From Phycisphaerales bacterium (lineage in GTDB: Bacteria > Planctomycetota > Phycisphaerae > Phycisphaerales > UBA1924): a stretch of DNA of 64,000 nucleotides. Location of the stretch: assembly GCA_016699835.1 (NCBI GenBank), contig CP064987.1:2790001-2854000 (forward strand). The letters are read 5' to 3'. The position numbers and the translations under genes are program-made. Positions 51,990 to 61,091 of this stretch are shown here, piece by piece. Under the pieces are notes generated by a model that was given only the letters and a program-made list of their open reading frames with translations, was not told the DNA's origin and did no database searches. Within the stretch, counting starts at the first letter, position 1, and each line of letters starts with the position of its first letter.

Positions 51990-53003
51990 CTATCCGACCC
52001 TTCCAACAAGGTCCGAGATCGAACCCACTCGCTGATCCCGCACCCATCGCTCGAGGCCCTTGATCACCTTGAGGGGCGATCGCGGGTCGGCGAAGGTGGC
52101 CGTGCCCATTTCGACCGCCATCGCTCCCGCGAGAATGAACTCCGCGGCATCCTCCCACGTCGTCACGCCGCCGACGCCAACGATGGGCGTCTGGGTGTCT
52201 CGCGCAATACCTACGAAGCAATCATGCACGAGTTTGACGGCGATCGGATGGATCGCCGGCCCTGAGAGCCCACCAGAGCCTCGTGAGAGTCGCGGCTTTC
52301 GCGTGTGGACATCGATGGCCATCGCGGGCACGGTGTTGGCAATGGCGAGCGCGTCCGCGCCGGGGCGTTGGTTGGGGCCGCCCGGATTGCCACGAGCCTC
52401 GATCGCGGCACGGGCGATGGCAACCACCCCCGATTCGCCGGTCGGCCCGCGATACCCCATGACCACCGGGCTGAGTTTCACGATGAGCCGCGTCGCGGTC
52501 AGCGCCTCGCGCACTCCGGCCACAAGGTCCCGCAGAAGCGCCTCGTCACTCCCAAACTCACACCCATGCGCGACATTGGGACACGAGACATTCAGTTCCA
52601 CGGCCGGCACGCCGATCCGCCCGAACATCGCCGCGACCTCGACAAAGGCCTCGATGGACCACTCCGAGATCGACCCGATGATGGTCGTTGGGGCGGCCTT
52701 GAGTTTGGCGGCATAGTCGCGCTCGAAGGCGAGCATGCCGACATTGGCGAGCCCGATCGCGTTGAGCATCGCGGCGTGCCGCCGATCCTCGATGATCCGC
52801 CAGGTGGCGTTGCCGTCGCGAGGCTCTCTCGTGATCGATTTCGTGCACAGGCCGCCAAGCCGCGACAGATCCAGCACGTCGCCCAACTCGTCCACATACC
52901 CCGCCGTGCCCGCCGCCAGGATCACGGGGTTCTTCAGCCGCATCCCCGCAAGATCGACCACGAGTGGCGACGCGTTCTGTGATGGAGGCGAATGAGGACT
53001 CAT
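51990..53003 (-). CDS. pyrD: Dihydroorotate dehydrogenase (class 1B-type)
   Basis: 337 residues. The FMN-binding TIM barrel has NPVILAAGTAGYVDEL, the active site ELNVSCPNV (cysteine as base, as in class 1), AIDVHTRKPRL and IVGVGGVTTWEDAAEF. The enzyme oxidises dihydroorotate to orotate in pyrimidine synthesis. The cysteine makes it class 1, probably 1B if a PyrK partner exists elsewhere; none is in the window. Its start overlaps the stop of folD by 4 bases (53000-53003). Two genes of one-carbon and pyrimidine metabolism are thus coupled. Confidence 0.92.
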   Translation of the reverse strand: MSPHSPPSQNASPLVVDLAGMRLKNPVILAAGTAGYVDELGDVLDLSRLGGLCTKSITREPRDGNATWRIIEDRRHAAMLNAIGLANVGMLAFERDYAAKLKAAPTTIIGSISEWSIEAFVEVAAMFGRIGVPAVELNVSCPNVAHGCEFGSDEALLRDLVAGVREALTATRLIVKLSPVVMGYRGPTGESGVVAIARAAIEARGNPGGPNQRPGADALAIANTVPAMAIDVHTRKPRLSRGSGGLSGPAIHPIAVKLVHDCFVGIARDTQTPIVGVGGVTTWEDAAEFILAGAMAVEMGTATFADPRSPLKVIKGLERWVRDQRVGSISDLVGRVG

Positions 53004-53914
53004 CGGGCGTGTTCGGCGGCATCGACCACATTGAGCAGCAGCATGGCCACGGTCATTGGCCCCACGCCGCCGGGGACGGGGCTGATGTGGGAGGAGATGT
53101 CGCGGACCTGATCGAAGGCGACATCGCCCACGGTCCTGGTCTTGCCGGTCGCGTCGGTGACACGGTTGACGCCGACATCGATGACAATCGCCCCGGGCTT
53201 GACCATCTCGGCAGTGATGAGGCCAGGCACGCCCGCCGCCGCCACCAGCACGTCCGCCGTCCGTGTGATCGTTGGCAGAAATGGCGAGTACTTGTTGCAC
53301 GAGACGACCGTCGCCTCGTGACGCATGAGGAGCACCGCGATCGGCTTTCCCACGACGTCGCCCGCACCGACAACCACGGCAATCTTCCCCCTCAAGAGCG
53401 GCGGTGTCGCCCAAGCGCCCAACCGACTCGCCTGTGGGTGACCCTCAGGGGCAAGCACCGACTCGATCATCTTGATGACCGCGAGGGCCGTGCACGGCGC
53501 GTGCGACGATCGCCCATACACCACGTTGCCGATGTTGGCGGGGTTCACGCCCTCGACGTCCTTGTCCGGGTCGATGAGGCGCTGGATGGAATACGGATCG
53601 ACGCCCGCAGGGAGCGGCAGGTGCAGCATCACCGCGTGCACGTCGTCGTTTGTATTGAGCAAAAGGATCCGCCCCGCGATGTCGTCGTACGACGCGTCGG
53701 GCTTGAGCAGGTGCAGGCGATAGTCGATGCCCAGCGATTGGCAGGTCCTGGCCTGATTGTCGGCATACACACGCGCGGCGTTGTCCCCCGACTCGACGAG
53801 CACGGCATCAAGCCGAACCGGATCGCCCTTCGACTTGATCGTGGCGGCGCGGGCGGCGATGCGTTCGCGGTGTGATTTCGCGAGGGCGAGTCCGTCGATA
53901 AGGGCGGCGGGCAT
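53000..53914 (-). CDS. folD: Methylenetetrahydrofolate dehydrogenase/cyclohydrolase
   Basis: 304 residues. The N-terminal catalytic part has ESGDNAARVYADNQARTCQSLGI (with the YxxxQ-type segment as YADNQ). The Rossmann part has VVVGAGDVVGKPIAVLLMRHEATV and GVNRVTDATGK. The conserved cyclohydrolase lysine of this family is normally in the YxxxK motif; here the position is Q, which should be checked against the family. It interconverts methylene-THF and formyl-THF for purines and methionine. ATG 53914 is the start; it precedes pyrD with a 4-base overlap. Confidence 0.88.
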   Translation of the reverse strand: MPAALIDGLALAKSHRERIAARAATIKSKGDPVRLDAVLVESGDNAARVYADNQARTCQSLGIDYRLHLLKPDASYDDIAGRILLLNTNDDVHAVMLHLPLPAGVDPYSIQRLIDPDKDVEGVNPANIGNVVYGRSSHAPCTALAVIKMIESVLAPEGHPQASRLGAWATPPLLRGKIAVVVGAGDVVGKPIAVLLMRHEATVVSCNKYSPFLPTITRTADVLVAAAGVPGLITAEMVKPGAIVIDVGVNRVTDATGKTRTVGDVAFDQVRDISSHISPVPGGVGPMTVAMLLLNVVDAAEHAR

Positions 53915-53942
53915 GGCGTGAGTGTACGGGGCAGGGGGAGGC

Positions 53943-54686
53943 TCAGGAGACACTCCGCTTCGCCTGGGCGTTGCGGATCCGGATGTTGACGATCTCCACC
54001 AGCAGCGAGAAGGCCATCGCGAAGTAGACATACCCCCGGCTGATGTGCTGGTCGAAGCCATCGGCAATGAGGAGGACGCCGACGAGAATGAGGAACGAGA
54101 GGGCGAGGATCTTGATAGAGGGGTGACGCTTCACGAAGTCGGAGATCTTCCCGGCGAAGGCCATCATGACGCCGACGGCGATGACGACCGCCGCGATCAT
54201 GATCCACTTCTCCTTCGCCATGCCGACGGCCGTGATCACCGAGTCGAGCGAGAAGATGATGTCCATGACGACGATCATGGAGATCGCGGCGGAGAACGAC
54301 GAGGCCTTCTTGTGCTCCTCAAGATGCCCCGGCGCCTCGAGATCGTGGTGGATCTCCTTGGTGGCCTTGAAGATCAGGAAGAGTCCGCCGACAATGAGGA
54401 TGAGGTCCTTCCACGAGAGATCGATGTCCACCGAGAACAGATTTGCTTTGTAGATCGACGCGGTGAGCGACATCACCCAGCCGATGGCCAGGAGCAGGCC
54501 GACGCGCATCAGCATCGCGAGGGCGAGGCCGATGAGCCGAGCCTTCGCCTGCTGGTGTTGTGGAAGCCGCGACGTCACGATCGCGATCACGATGATGTTG
54601 TCCACGCCCAACACGATCTCGAGCGCGGCAAGAGTGACCAACGCGATGAGATTCTGTGTCGTGAGCAGTTGATCGAGCGGGGGCAT
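53943..54686 (-). CDS. TerC family membrane protein
   Basis: 247 residues with seven to nine hydrophobic helices. It has the family's two acidic membrane motifs, EIVLGVDNIIVIAI and MDIIFSLDSVITAVGM. TerC/Alx proteins are linked to manganese export and to metalation of exported proteins. The glutamate and aspartates in these motifs are thought to bind the metal. The gene lies upstream of folD on the same strand, 28 bp away, and downstream of two repeat palindromes. Confidence 0.9.
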   Translation of the reverse strand: MPPLDQLLTTQNLIALVTLAALEIVLGVDNIIVIAIVTSRLPQHQQAKARLIGLALAMLMRVGLLLAIGWVMSLTASIYKANLFSVDIDLSWKDLILIVGGLFLIFKATKEIHHDLEAPGHLEEHKKASSFSAAISMIVVMDIIFSLDSVITAVGMAKEKWIMIAAVVIAVGVMMAFAGKISDFVKRHPSIKILALSFLILVGVLLIADGFDQHISRGYVYFAMAFSLLVEIVNIRIRNAQAKRSVS

Positions 54687-54736
54687 ATCGGGCGGATTCC
54701 TTCCTTGGGAGATTGAATTCCGGAACTACTAAATCT

Positions 54737-54764
54737 AGTGGGGCAGGCGGCCCGCCTGCCCCTT
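54737..54764. repeat. Dispersed palindrome, family A, copy 3
   Basis: Perfect 10-bp arms GGGGCAGGCG and CGCCTGCCCC surround GCC (54740-54762). It lies 23 bp before family B copy 4, so two different palindromes stand side by side between putA and terC. Confidence 0.65.
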
Positions 54765-54778
54765 CCACTTCTACGTCT

Positions 54779-54811
54779 TCTCGTGGCACAGGCGTCCCGC
54801 CTGTGTCTACA
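54779..54811. repeat. Dispersed palindrome, family B, copy 4
   Basis: Arms ACAGGCG and CGCCTGT surround TCC (54788-54804), preceded by CTCGTGGC. It is in reverse orientation relative to copy 1 at 13895-13925. Confidence 0.65.
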
Positions 54812-54841
54812 CAAACTACAAATCTAATTCCATGAAACGCT

Positions 54842-57800
54842 CTACAACTCAGGCGCAAACCCGCGACGCAGCGTGTTCTCCGCCGAGGCTCGCGGCTCGA
54901 CGAACTGGAGAAGGTAGTCCTTGCCCCCGGCCTTGGAGCCGACGCCCGACATTCCGAACCCGCCGAAGGGGTGGCGGGCGACGAGTGCGCCGGTGATGCC
55001 GCGGTTCAGGTAGAGATTGCCGACGCGGAACTCGCGCTTGGCCTTCTCGAGGTGCGCGGGCTTGCGGCTGAAGACGCCGCCGGTGAGTTTGTAGGCGGCG
55101 CTGTTGGCGATGCGGAGCGCGTCGTCATAGGTGGACGCGTGCATGACGGCGAGGACGGGGCCGAACACTTCCTCGCGCGCGAGTTCGTGAGACTCGGGCA
55201 CGGGGTACACGATGGTGGGGGGGACGAAGTGCCGGCGTGTCTCGCCCTCGAGCGTGCCCGGCATATCGAGCGACATGGTCGTGAGGCCCGAGGCCCTCGT
55301 GCGTTCGATGAACCCCATGATCTTGCTCTTGGCGTCGGCGTCGATCACCGGGCCGACATCGGTCCCCGGGCGGAGCGGGTCGGCGATGACCAGGGCCTTG
55401 GTCGCCTCGACGAGGCGGTGGACGAAATGGGTGAACGCCAGCCCGGTCGTGCCTTGAGGGTCAACCACGATGCATCGCGAGCAGGCGGAGCACTTCTGCC
55501 CCTGAAACCCGAACGCCGACTGTCGCACGGCAAGCACGGCCTCGTCGAGATCGGCCGAAGTATCGATGATGAGCGCGTTCTTGCCACCCATCTCGCAGAC
55601 GACGCGCTTCACGTGGGTGAGCGCGAGGGCGTCGGCGCGTGTGCCGGAGTCGAACGGCGTGGCCGGCGCGGCGGCGTGGAGAATGTCGAGGCCGACGTCG
55701 CGGGAGCCTGTGAACGCGATGAGCGCGACGCGCGGATCACGGACGAGGGCGGCGCCCGTGGTCTCGCCCGGCCCGGGGCAGAAGTGCAGCACATTCGCGG
55801 GCGCCCCCGCGGCCTTGAGCGCGTCCTGAAGGATCGAAAAGAGCACGCTCGCGATGCCCGGCGTCTGCTCGGCGGGCTTCACAATCACGGTGTTTCCGGT
55901 GACAAGCGCCGCAACGGTCATGCCGCAGCAGATCGCGAGCGGAAAGTTCCACGGCGCGATGACCACGGCAACGCCCCGCGGCTGGTACCACTGCTCGTCG
56001 AGTTCGCCGATGAATCGCCCCAGACGCTCGCGTGTGAAGAGCGGCACGGAGCATCGCGCGTAGTACTCACAGAAGTCGATTGCCTCGCACGTGTCGGCGT
56101 CGGCCTCGCGCCACGTCTTGCCCGCCTCCTTGATCATGATCCCCGAGAGTTCATCGCGCCGGGCACGCATCGCGGCGGCGGCACGCACGAGAACCTCGGC
56201 GCGGAGCGCGTGCGGCGTGTCACGCCAGCCGGGGAAGGCGGCATGCGCGGCCTCGACCATCATTCTCGCCTTGTCGGGCGTCACGTCGTTCGCGACCTGC
56301 GGCACTCGCGCGTTCTCGACCGTCTTCGCGAAGGTGTCGCGAACCTTAGCGTGGGCGAAGTCTCGCATCGGCTCATTGAGGAATGGCTTTCCGTCGCCGA
56401 TGTTCGGAGCCGACGGCGAGAGCGTATGGCGCGATGGATCAAGCCGCGAATCAGCCGGGTCGATCTCACCAGGCCGGGGAGCGGCAGGAGGCGTGAGCAG
56501 CGTCGCCGGGTCGGCGTTGTCCAGGAAACCCGCCTTCAGCCATGACTCGTTCGACGTGTTCTCGAGAAGCCGCCGCACGAGATACGCCATGCCGGGGATC
56601 ATCTCCCCGACGGGGACGTACTCACGCATGCGAAGGCCCATCTCCTCGGCGGCGTACTTGAGTTGGTCCGCCATGCCGTGGAGCATCTGGAGTTCGATCG
56701 CGCTGTGCGGGAGCGACCGCTCCTCGCACGCGGTGAGGGCGGCGGCGATCGAGCGCACATTGTGCGACCCGAGCGCGAGCTTCACGCCGGCCTCCCCCTT
56801 CGCCCGTGGCGTGTGGTCGAGGAAGATCCGCGTCATCTCCTCGAAGCAGGCGTCGGTGTGCGACTTCTTCGACCACACCGGACACGCCCAACCATGCAAC
56901 TCCGCCTTGATCGTCTCGGCATCCCAGTACGCGCCCTTCACCAGGCGCACCGTCACCTGCTTGCCCTTCGCCTTGGCCCACTGGCAGATCCGCCGGGCGT
57001 CGTCGGGACCCGATCGCAGGTATGCCTGCATCGCCAGCCCGCCATGAAAATCCACAGCCTCGACGCAACGCTCAAAGAGCGAGAGCGTCAGGTCCTTGAG
57101 CGCGAAGTGCTCCATGTCGAAGTTAACGAAGACGCCTTTGGCCTTCGCGCTCTCAAGAATCGGCACGAGCCGTCGCATGAGATCCTTGATGGATCCTTCC
57201 GTGTCGATCGGATCGACGCGTGCGGACAACGCCGAGATCTTGACCGAGACATTCGTCCGAGGAATGGGCCCCAGATGGTCGCTCTCCAGCCGCGGCTGCC
57301 CCCTCCACGCCGAGACCTTCCCGGGCAGATTCTCAATCAGATCGAGATATTTCCTCTGGTACATGTCGGCCTCTTCATCCGACACGCACACCTCGCCCAG
57401 AAGGTCCACGCTGAACGCGATGCCGTCATTCCACAACTGCGTCAACCGAGGCAGCGCCGACGCCGCGTCCACGCCCGCAATGAACTTCCCCGCCATCCCC
57501 TCGACCTGTCCCGCGATGGTCTTCGCCGCGATCCCCTTCGCCACGCCCCCCATCTTGAGAGCCGCCGCGATCGGCGCGGGCACGATCACCCCGGGCTGGC
57601 TCAGATAATCCTGCAGATGATCAAAGACCGCGTCGGGCGTCTTGAGCATCGGGAACGCATCGACAAACCGGAACATCTGCACCTTGAACTCGTGGTCCTT
57701 CATGGACCACTCCATGAGCGCATCCGAGTAGAACTTCGCCGACAGCACGCTCGTCTTGTGCCCGCGCGCCCGGCGCAGCATCTCTGTACCGAGTTCAAGG

Positions 57801-57886
57801 ATGCGAGGCGAATCCGAGGGCGGCGGCGGCGCGGCAGGCCGCGCAGGAACGGGGGCGGGCTTGGGCTTGCGGGAAAAGATCGACAT
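54842..57886 (-). CDS. putA: Bifunctional proline dehydrogenase / P5C dehydrogenase
   Basis: About 1014 residues. The proline dehydrogenase barrel occupies about residues 40-470 and includes RLVKGAYWDAE and the flavin-site segment YVPVGEMIPGMAYLVRRLLENT. The aldehyde dehydrogenase domain occupies about 560-1010, with the glutamate in VCEMGGKNA and the nucleophilic Cys in GFQGQKCSACSR (about 798). Together they oxidise proline to glutamate with channelled P5C. There is no N-terminal ribbon-helix-helix domain, so it is not a transcription repressor, unlike E. coli PutA. ATG 57886 begins MSIFSRKPKP. Divergent ribF starts about 180 bp away. Confidence 0.93.
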   Translation of the reverse strand: MSIFSRKPKPAPVPARPAAPPPPSDSPRILELGTEMLRRARGHKTSVLSAKFYSDALMEWSMKDHEFKVQMFRFVDAFPMLKTPDAVFDHLQDYLSQPGVIVPAPIAAALKMGGVAKGIAAKTIAGQVEGMAGKFIAGVDAASALPRLTQLWNDGIAFSVDLLGEVCVSDEEADMYQRKYLDLIENLPGKVSAWRGQPRLESDHLGPIPRTNVSVKISALSARVDPIDTEGSIKDLMRRLVPILESAKAKGVFVNFDMEHFALKDLTLSLFERCVEAVDFHGGLAMQAYLRSGPDDARRICQWAKAKGKQVTVRLVKGAYWDAETIKAELHGWACPVWSKKSHTDACFEEMTRIFLDHTPRAKGEAGVKLALGSHNVRSIAAALTACEERSLPHSAIELQMLHGMADQLKYAAEEMGLRMREYVPVGEMIPGMAYLVRRLLENTSNESWLKAGFLDNADPATLLTPPAAPRPGEIDPADSRLDPSRHTLSPSAPNIGDGKPFLNEPMRDFAHAKVRDTFAKTVENARVPQVANDVTPDKARMMVEAAHAAFPGWRDTPHALRAEVLVRAAAAMRARRDELSGIMIKEAGKTWREADADTCEAIDFCEYYARCSVPLFTRERLGRFIGELDEQWYQPRGVAVVIAPWNFPLAICCGMTVAALVTGNTVIVKPAEQTPGIASVLFSILQDALKAAGAPANVLHFCPGPGETTGAALVRDPRVALIAFTGSRDVGLDILHAAAPATPFDSGTRADALALTHVKRVVCEMGGKNALIIDTSADLDEAVLAVRQSAFGFQGQKCSACSRCIVVDPQGTTGLAFTHFVHRLVEATKALVIADPLRPGTDVGPVIDADAKSKIMGFIERTRASGLTTMSLDMPGTLEGETRRHFVPPTIVYPVPESHELAREEVFGPVLAVMHASTYDDALRIANSAAYKLTGGVFSRKPAHLEKAKREFRVGNLYLNRGITGALVARHPFGGFGMSGVGSKAGGKDYLLQFVEPRASAENTLRRGFAPEL

Positions 57887-58068
57887 GGGTGGATGGCTCA
57901 GATGGTGTTGGGTGCGGCCGACGGGGACGCCGGTCATGACTCGCAAGCGCGAGTCCTGAACCGAGCGAAATAATACGAGGATCGGGTTTCGCCGTATCAC
58001 AGGAACTCGCCGTGCCGGCCCGATCGACGCCCCATCGCACACCCGTCCGCCCTACCGTCCAGCCTGTC

Positions 58069-59055
58069 ATGAACCCCGCGGCGAGAGCGATCACCATCGG
58101 CAACTTCGACGGCGTGCACGCGGGGCATCGGGCCTTGCTCGAAGCCTGCCGCGCCCGCGTCGGGCCAACCGGCTCCGTCGTCGCCATGGCCTTCGATCCC
58201 CACCCCCTGACCCGCCTCAAGCCGGCGGCGGCCCCCGCACGCCTCACCCGGTTCCAGCGAAGGGCCGACTTGCTCCAAGCCGCAGGGGCGGACGAGGTCG
58301 TACGCCTCTTTCCAACCGATGACTTCCTCGGCATGAGCGCCCGAGCCTTCGTCGAATCGATCGTGCGCGATCACAAACCCGCCCTGTTCGTCGAGGGCGA
58401 AGACTTCCACTTCGGTCGCGGGCGCGAGGGCTCCACCCAAACGCTCGCCACCCTCGGCCGCGAGTTCGGGTTTGAGGTCGAGGTTATCGACGCCGTCGAG
58501 GTCGACCTCCTCGATCAACACCTTGTCCGCGCCTCCAGCAGCCTCGTCCGCTGGCTCCTCTCGCAAGGCCGTGTTGGCGACGCCGCCCGTGTCCTGGGCC
58601 GCCCACACCGCGTCGAAGGCCGCGTCGTCCGCGGCGATCGTCTCGGCCGCACCATCGGCTATCCAACGCTCAACATCACGACCGATGTCATGACCCCCGC
58701 CGACGGGATCTACGCGGGTTCGGCAACGCTCCCCGATGGCCGAGTCTTCCCCACCGCCGTCAGTCTCGGCACGCGCCCGACCTTCGATGGCCTCGACCGC
58801 CGTCTCGAGGCCTACCTCATCGGTGCGCCGAGAGACCACACCGGCGCGATCATGGGCCTCGACGAATACGGCTGGGAGGTCTCCATCGACTTCCTCGCGT
58901 TCCTCCGTGATCAGGTGAAGTTCGATGGCATCGAGCCCCTCGTCGCCCAGATTGAGCGAGACGTCGAGCGAACCCTCGACTGGACGAACCGCTCAGCCCG
59001 CCAGTCTCTCGCCCCAACCGCGCACTCTCAACCCACGGAACCCGCGAGCGCATGA
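58069..59055 (+). CDS. ribF: Bifunctional riboflavin kinase / FAD synthetase
   Basis: 328 residues. The N-terminal FAD-synthetase nucleotidyltransferase has GNFDGVHAGHRALLEAC, with the HxGH site as His17 and His20. The C-terminal riboflavin kinase has GRTIGYPTLNI. It converts riboflavin to FMN and FAD, cofactors for PutA and PyrD in this window. ATG 58069 is chosen because it precedes the family motif by a normal distance. Its stop overlaps the next gene's start (ATGA at 59052-59055), so nrnA is coupled. Confidence 0.92.
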   Translation: MNPAARAITIGNFDGVHAGHRALLEACRARVGPTGSVVAMAFDPHPLTRLKPAAAPARLTRFQRRADLLQAAGADEVVRLFPTDDFLGMSARAFVESIVRDHKPALFVEGEDFHFGRGREGSTQTLATLGREFGFEVEVIDAVEVDLLDQHLVRASSSLVRWLLSQGRVGDAARVLGRPHRVEGRVVRGDRLGRTIGYPTLNITTDVMTPADGIYAGSATLPDGRVFPTAVSLGTRPTFDGLDRRLEAYLIGAPRDHTGAIMGLDEYGWEVSIDFLAFLRDQVKFDGIEPLVAQIERDVERTLDWTNRSARQSLAPTAHSQPTEPASA

Positions 59056-60206
59056 CGAATCCAACAGAATCCAACGCATGGGGCTCCACGACGACCCTCG
59101 AAGCCATCGCCTCATGGCTCGCCACACGTGATCGCGTCATCGTCACCACCCATGTCAAGCCCGATGGAGACGCCGTCGGCTCCACCCTCGCCCTCGTCCG
59201 CGCCCTCAACGCCGTCGATCCCATGAAGGCCACGCGCCGAAACGACGAGTCGCGAGCCGAGGCCTGGTACTTCGGCCCGCCTCCATCCTGGCTCGCCGAC
59301 ATCGCCAAAGGAACACCCCATCGCGTCCTCGGCCACGACGGCCCGCCGAAGCACATCCCCGCCGACGCCGTCGTCATCGCCGACACGGGATCCTGGGCAC
59401 AACTCGAGGCCGTCCGCGAGTTCCTCGTCGAGCACGCCAGCGACGCCGCGATCGTCGATCACCACGCCCATGGCGACCCCGAGGTCGCGCCGCGCCGCGT
59501 CGTGGACACATCCAGTGCCGCCGCCTGCCAACCCATGGCCGAACTCTGCCGCATCATCCTCGGCGTGAAACGCGTCGAGGACCTGCCGCGTGATGTCGCC
59601 ACCGCGCTCTACCTCGGGCTCGCCACCGACACAGGGTGGTTCCGCCATAGCAACGTCGACGCCAAGGTCATGAGCGCCGCCGGCGCCCTCCTCGCCGCGG
59701 GAGCCGAGAACGTCTGGCTCTATCAGAACATCGAGCAGCGCGACACCCCGGCCCGCCTGCGCCTGCTCTCCGCCGCCCTCGCCTCGCTCGAGTATTTCGA
59801 TCTCGTCCCAGGTTCCGCGAAGGCCGGCCAACTCGCCGTCATGCGTCTCACTCGCGCCGATATGCAGAACGCCAAAGCCGAGTCGGGAGAGTCGGGCGGA
59901 TTCGTGGACTTTCCCCAGATGATCGCCGCCGTCCGCGTCACCGCCCTCCTCACCGAGGCCTCCCCCGCGGAATACGGCCTGACCGGCGAGATGAAAGGCG
60001 GCCTCACCAAGATCAGCCTCCGAAGCAAGCCCGGCGAGCACGCCATCGACGTCAACGCCGCCGCAGGCACGCTCGGCGGGGGCGGCCACACGCGTGCCGC
60101 CGGCGCACGCGTGGCGAAGGATCTTCCCGCGACGGTCGACGCCGTCGTCGCCGCCGTGCGTGCCCAGGCCGCGATCGCGATGCACGCCAAAGGATGCCGC
60201 GCGTGA
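59052..60206 (+). CDS. nrnA: DHH-family oligoribonuclease / PAP phosphatase
   Basis: 384 residues with the DHH phosphoesterase fold. The metal-site motif is VDHHAHGD (about 135-142), with upstream IADTGSWAQLEAV. The DHHA1 domain has the loop GGGGHTRAAGA (about 341-351). NrnA hydrolyses short RNAs and 3'-phosphoadenosine-5'-phosphate. It is coupled to ribF on one side (4-base overlap) and overlaps the DNA methyltransferase start by 13 bases on the other, giving a tight three-gene operon. Confidence 0.88.
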   Translation: MTNPTESNAWGSTTTLEAIASWLATRDRVIVTTHVKPDGDAVGSTLALVRALNAVDPMKATRRNDESRAEAWYFGPPPSWLADIAKGTPHRVLGHDGPPKHIPADAVVIADTGSWAQLEAVREFLVEHASDAAIVDHHAHGDPEVAPRRVVDTSSAAACQPMAELCRIILGVKRVEDLPRDVATALYLGLATDTGWFRHSNVDAKVMSAAGALLAAGAENVWLYQNIEQRDTPARLRLLSAALASLEYFDLVPGSAKAGQLAVMRLTRADMQNAKAESGESGGFVDFPQMIAAVRVTALLTEASPAEYGLTGEMKGGLTKISLRSKPGEHAIDVNAAAGTLGGGGHTRAAGARVAKDLPATVDAVVAAVRAQAAIAMHAKGCRA

Positions 60207-61021
60207 GCGACCATCGACCCCGAGGCAAGAGGCCGCCCGCGCGCGCCGCGCGTCCGCCGATGCGTCTCATGACGACGACTCTCTGGGAATATCCCAGCCA
60301 GCACTACGACGCCGCGTCGGGCGCCATGCAAGGCGACAAGGAGTACGTCGGCGCCACGCCCAGTTGGGTCATCTGGCAGGTCCTCTCTCGCTACACCCGC
60401 GAGGGCGACACCGTCCTCGACCCGATGTGTGGCAGTGGCACAACCCTCGACGTCGCCGCCGATCTCAAAAGAACCGCCCTGGGCTTCGACCTCGCCTCCT
60501 GGGAACGCCGGGATGACATCGTCCAGGCCGACGCGCGCGAACTCCCCGTCCGCGATGCGAGCGTGGACCTCGTCTTCATCGATCCGCCCTATTCCACCCA
60601 CGTGGACTATTCCAACGATCCCGCCTGCATCGGCAAACTCGACGCCCTCAGCGATGATGGCGGCCGGGCGTACTACAAGGCCATGCGCGAGGTGATCCAC
60701 GAGTGCCATCGCGTCCTCAAGGACCGGCGCTACATGGCCCTCTACGTCAGCGACTCCTTCAAGAAGAAGAAGGGCATGGACGCCGCCGGGCGATTCGCCC
60801 CCATCGGCTTCGAACTCTTTTCCATCATGCGCGAGCGATTCGTCCCCGTGGACATCATCGCCGTCGTCCGCCACAACCAGAAACTCGGGCGCGGCAACTG
60901 GCACAAGGCCGCCGAAGAGGGCAACTTCTTCCTCCGCGGCTTCAACTACCTCTTCATCATGAAGAAGGAATCACGCGTCGGCGCCGCCACGAACACTCGC
61001 AAGCCCGCCAGACCGCGATAA
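60194..61021 (+). CDS. DNA methyltransferase (N4-cytosine/N6-adenine type)
   Basis: 275 residues. It contains the SAM-binding motif DPMCGSGTT (about 75-83) and the catalytic motif IDPPYS (about 129-134), in the order motif I then IV. The N-terminal TTLWEYPSQHYDAA and a TPSWVIWQVLSRYT segment are seen in stand-alone methyltransferases. No restriction endonuclease is adjacent, so this is likely an orphan enzyme, perhaps regulatory or housekeeping. It overlaps nrnA's end; the alternative start is GTG 60203. The methylated base and recognition site are unknown. Confidence 0.8.
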   Translation: MPRVSDHRPRGKRPPARAARPPMRLMTTTLWEYPSQHYDAASGAMQGDKEYVGATPSWVIWQVLSRYTREGDTVLDPMCGSGTTLDVAADLKRTALGFDLASWERRDDIVQADARELPVRDASVDLVFIDPPYSTHVDYSNDPACIGKLDALSDDGGRAYYKAMREVIHECHRVLKDRRYMALYVSDSFKKKKGMDAAGRFAPIGFELFSIMRERFVPVDIIAVVRHNQKLGRGNWHKAAEEGNFFLRGFNYLFIMKKESRVGAATNTRKPARPR

Positions 61022-61050
61022 GAAATCCCGCGCCGCATTCCTACCAACCC

Positions 61051-61078
61051 TCGTGGGGCAGGCGGCTCGCCTGCCTCT
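61051..61078. repeat. Dispersed palindrome, family A, copy 4
   Basis: Arms GGCAGGCG and CGCCTGCC surround GCT. It lies between the methyltransferase stop and the next, convergent gene. Confidence 0.6.
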
Positions 61079-61091
61079 CCCTTCTCTACAC

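Noticed and set aside
50808..52035. Open frames on the plus strand opposite the SUMF1-like gene
   Set aside because: The minus-strand protein has a signal peptide, domain motifs and a PEP-CTERM end, and the plus-strand frames have no recognisable features.
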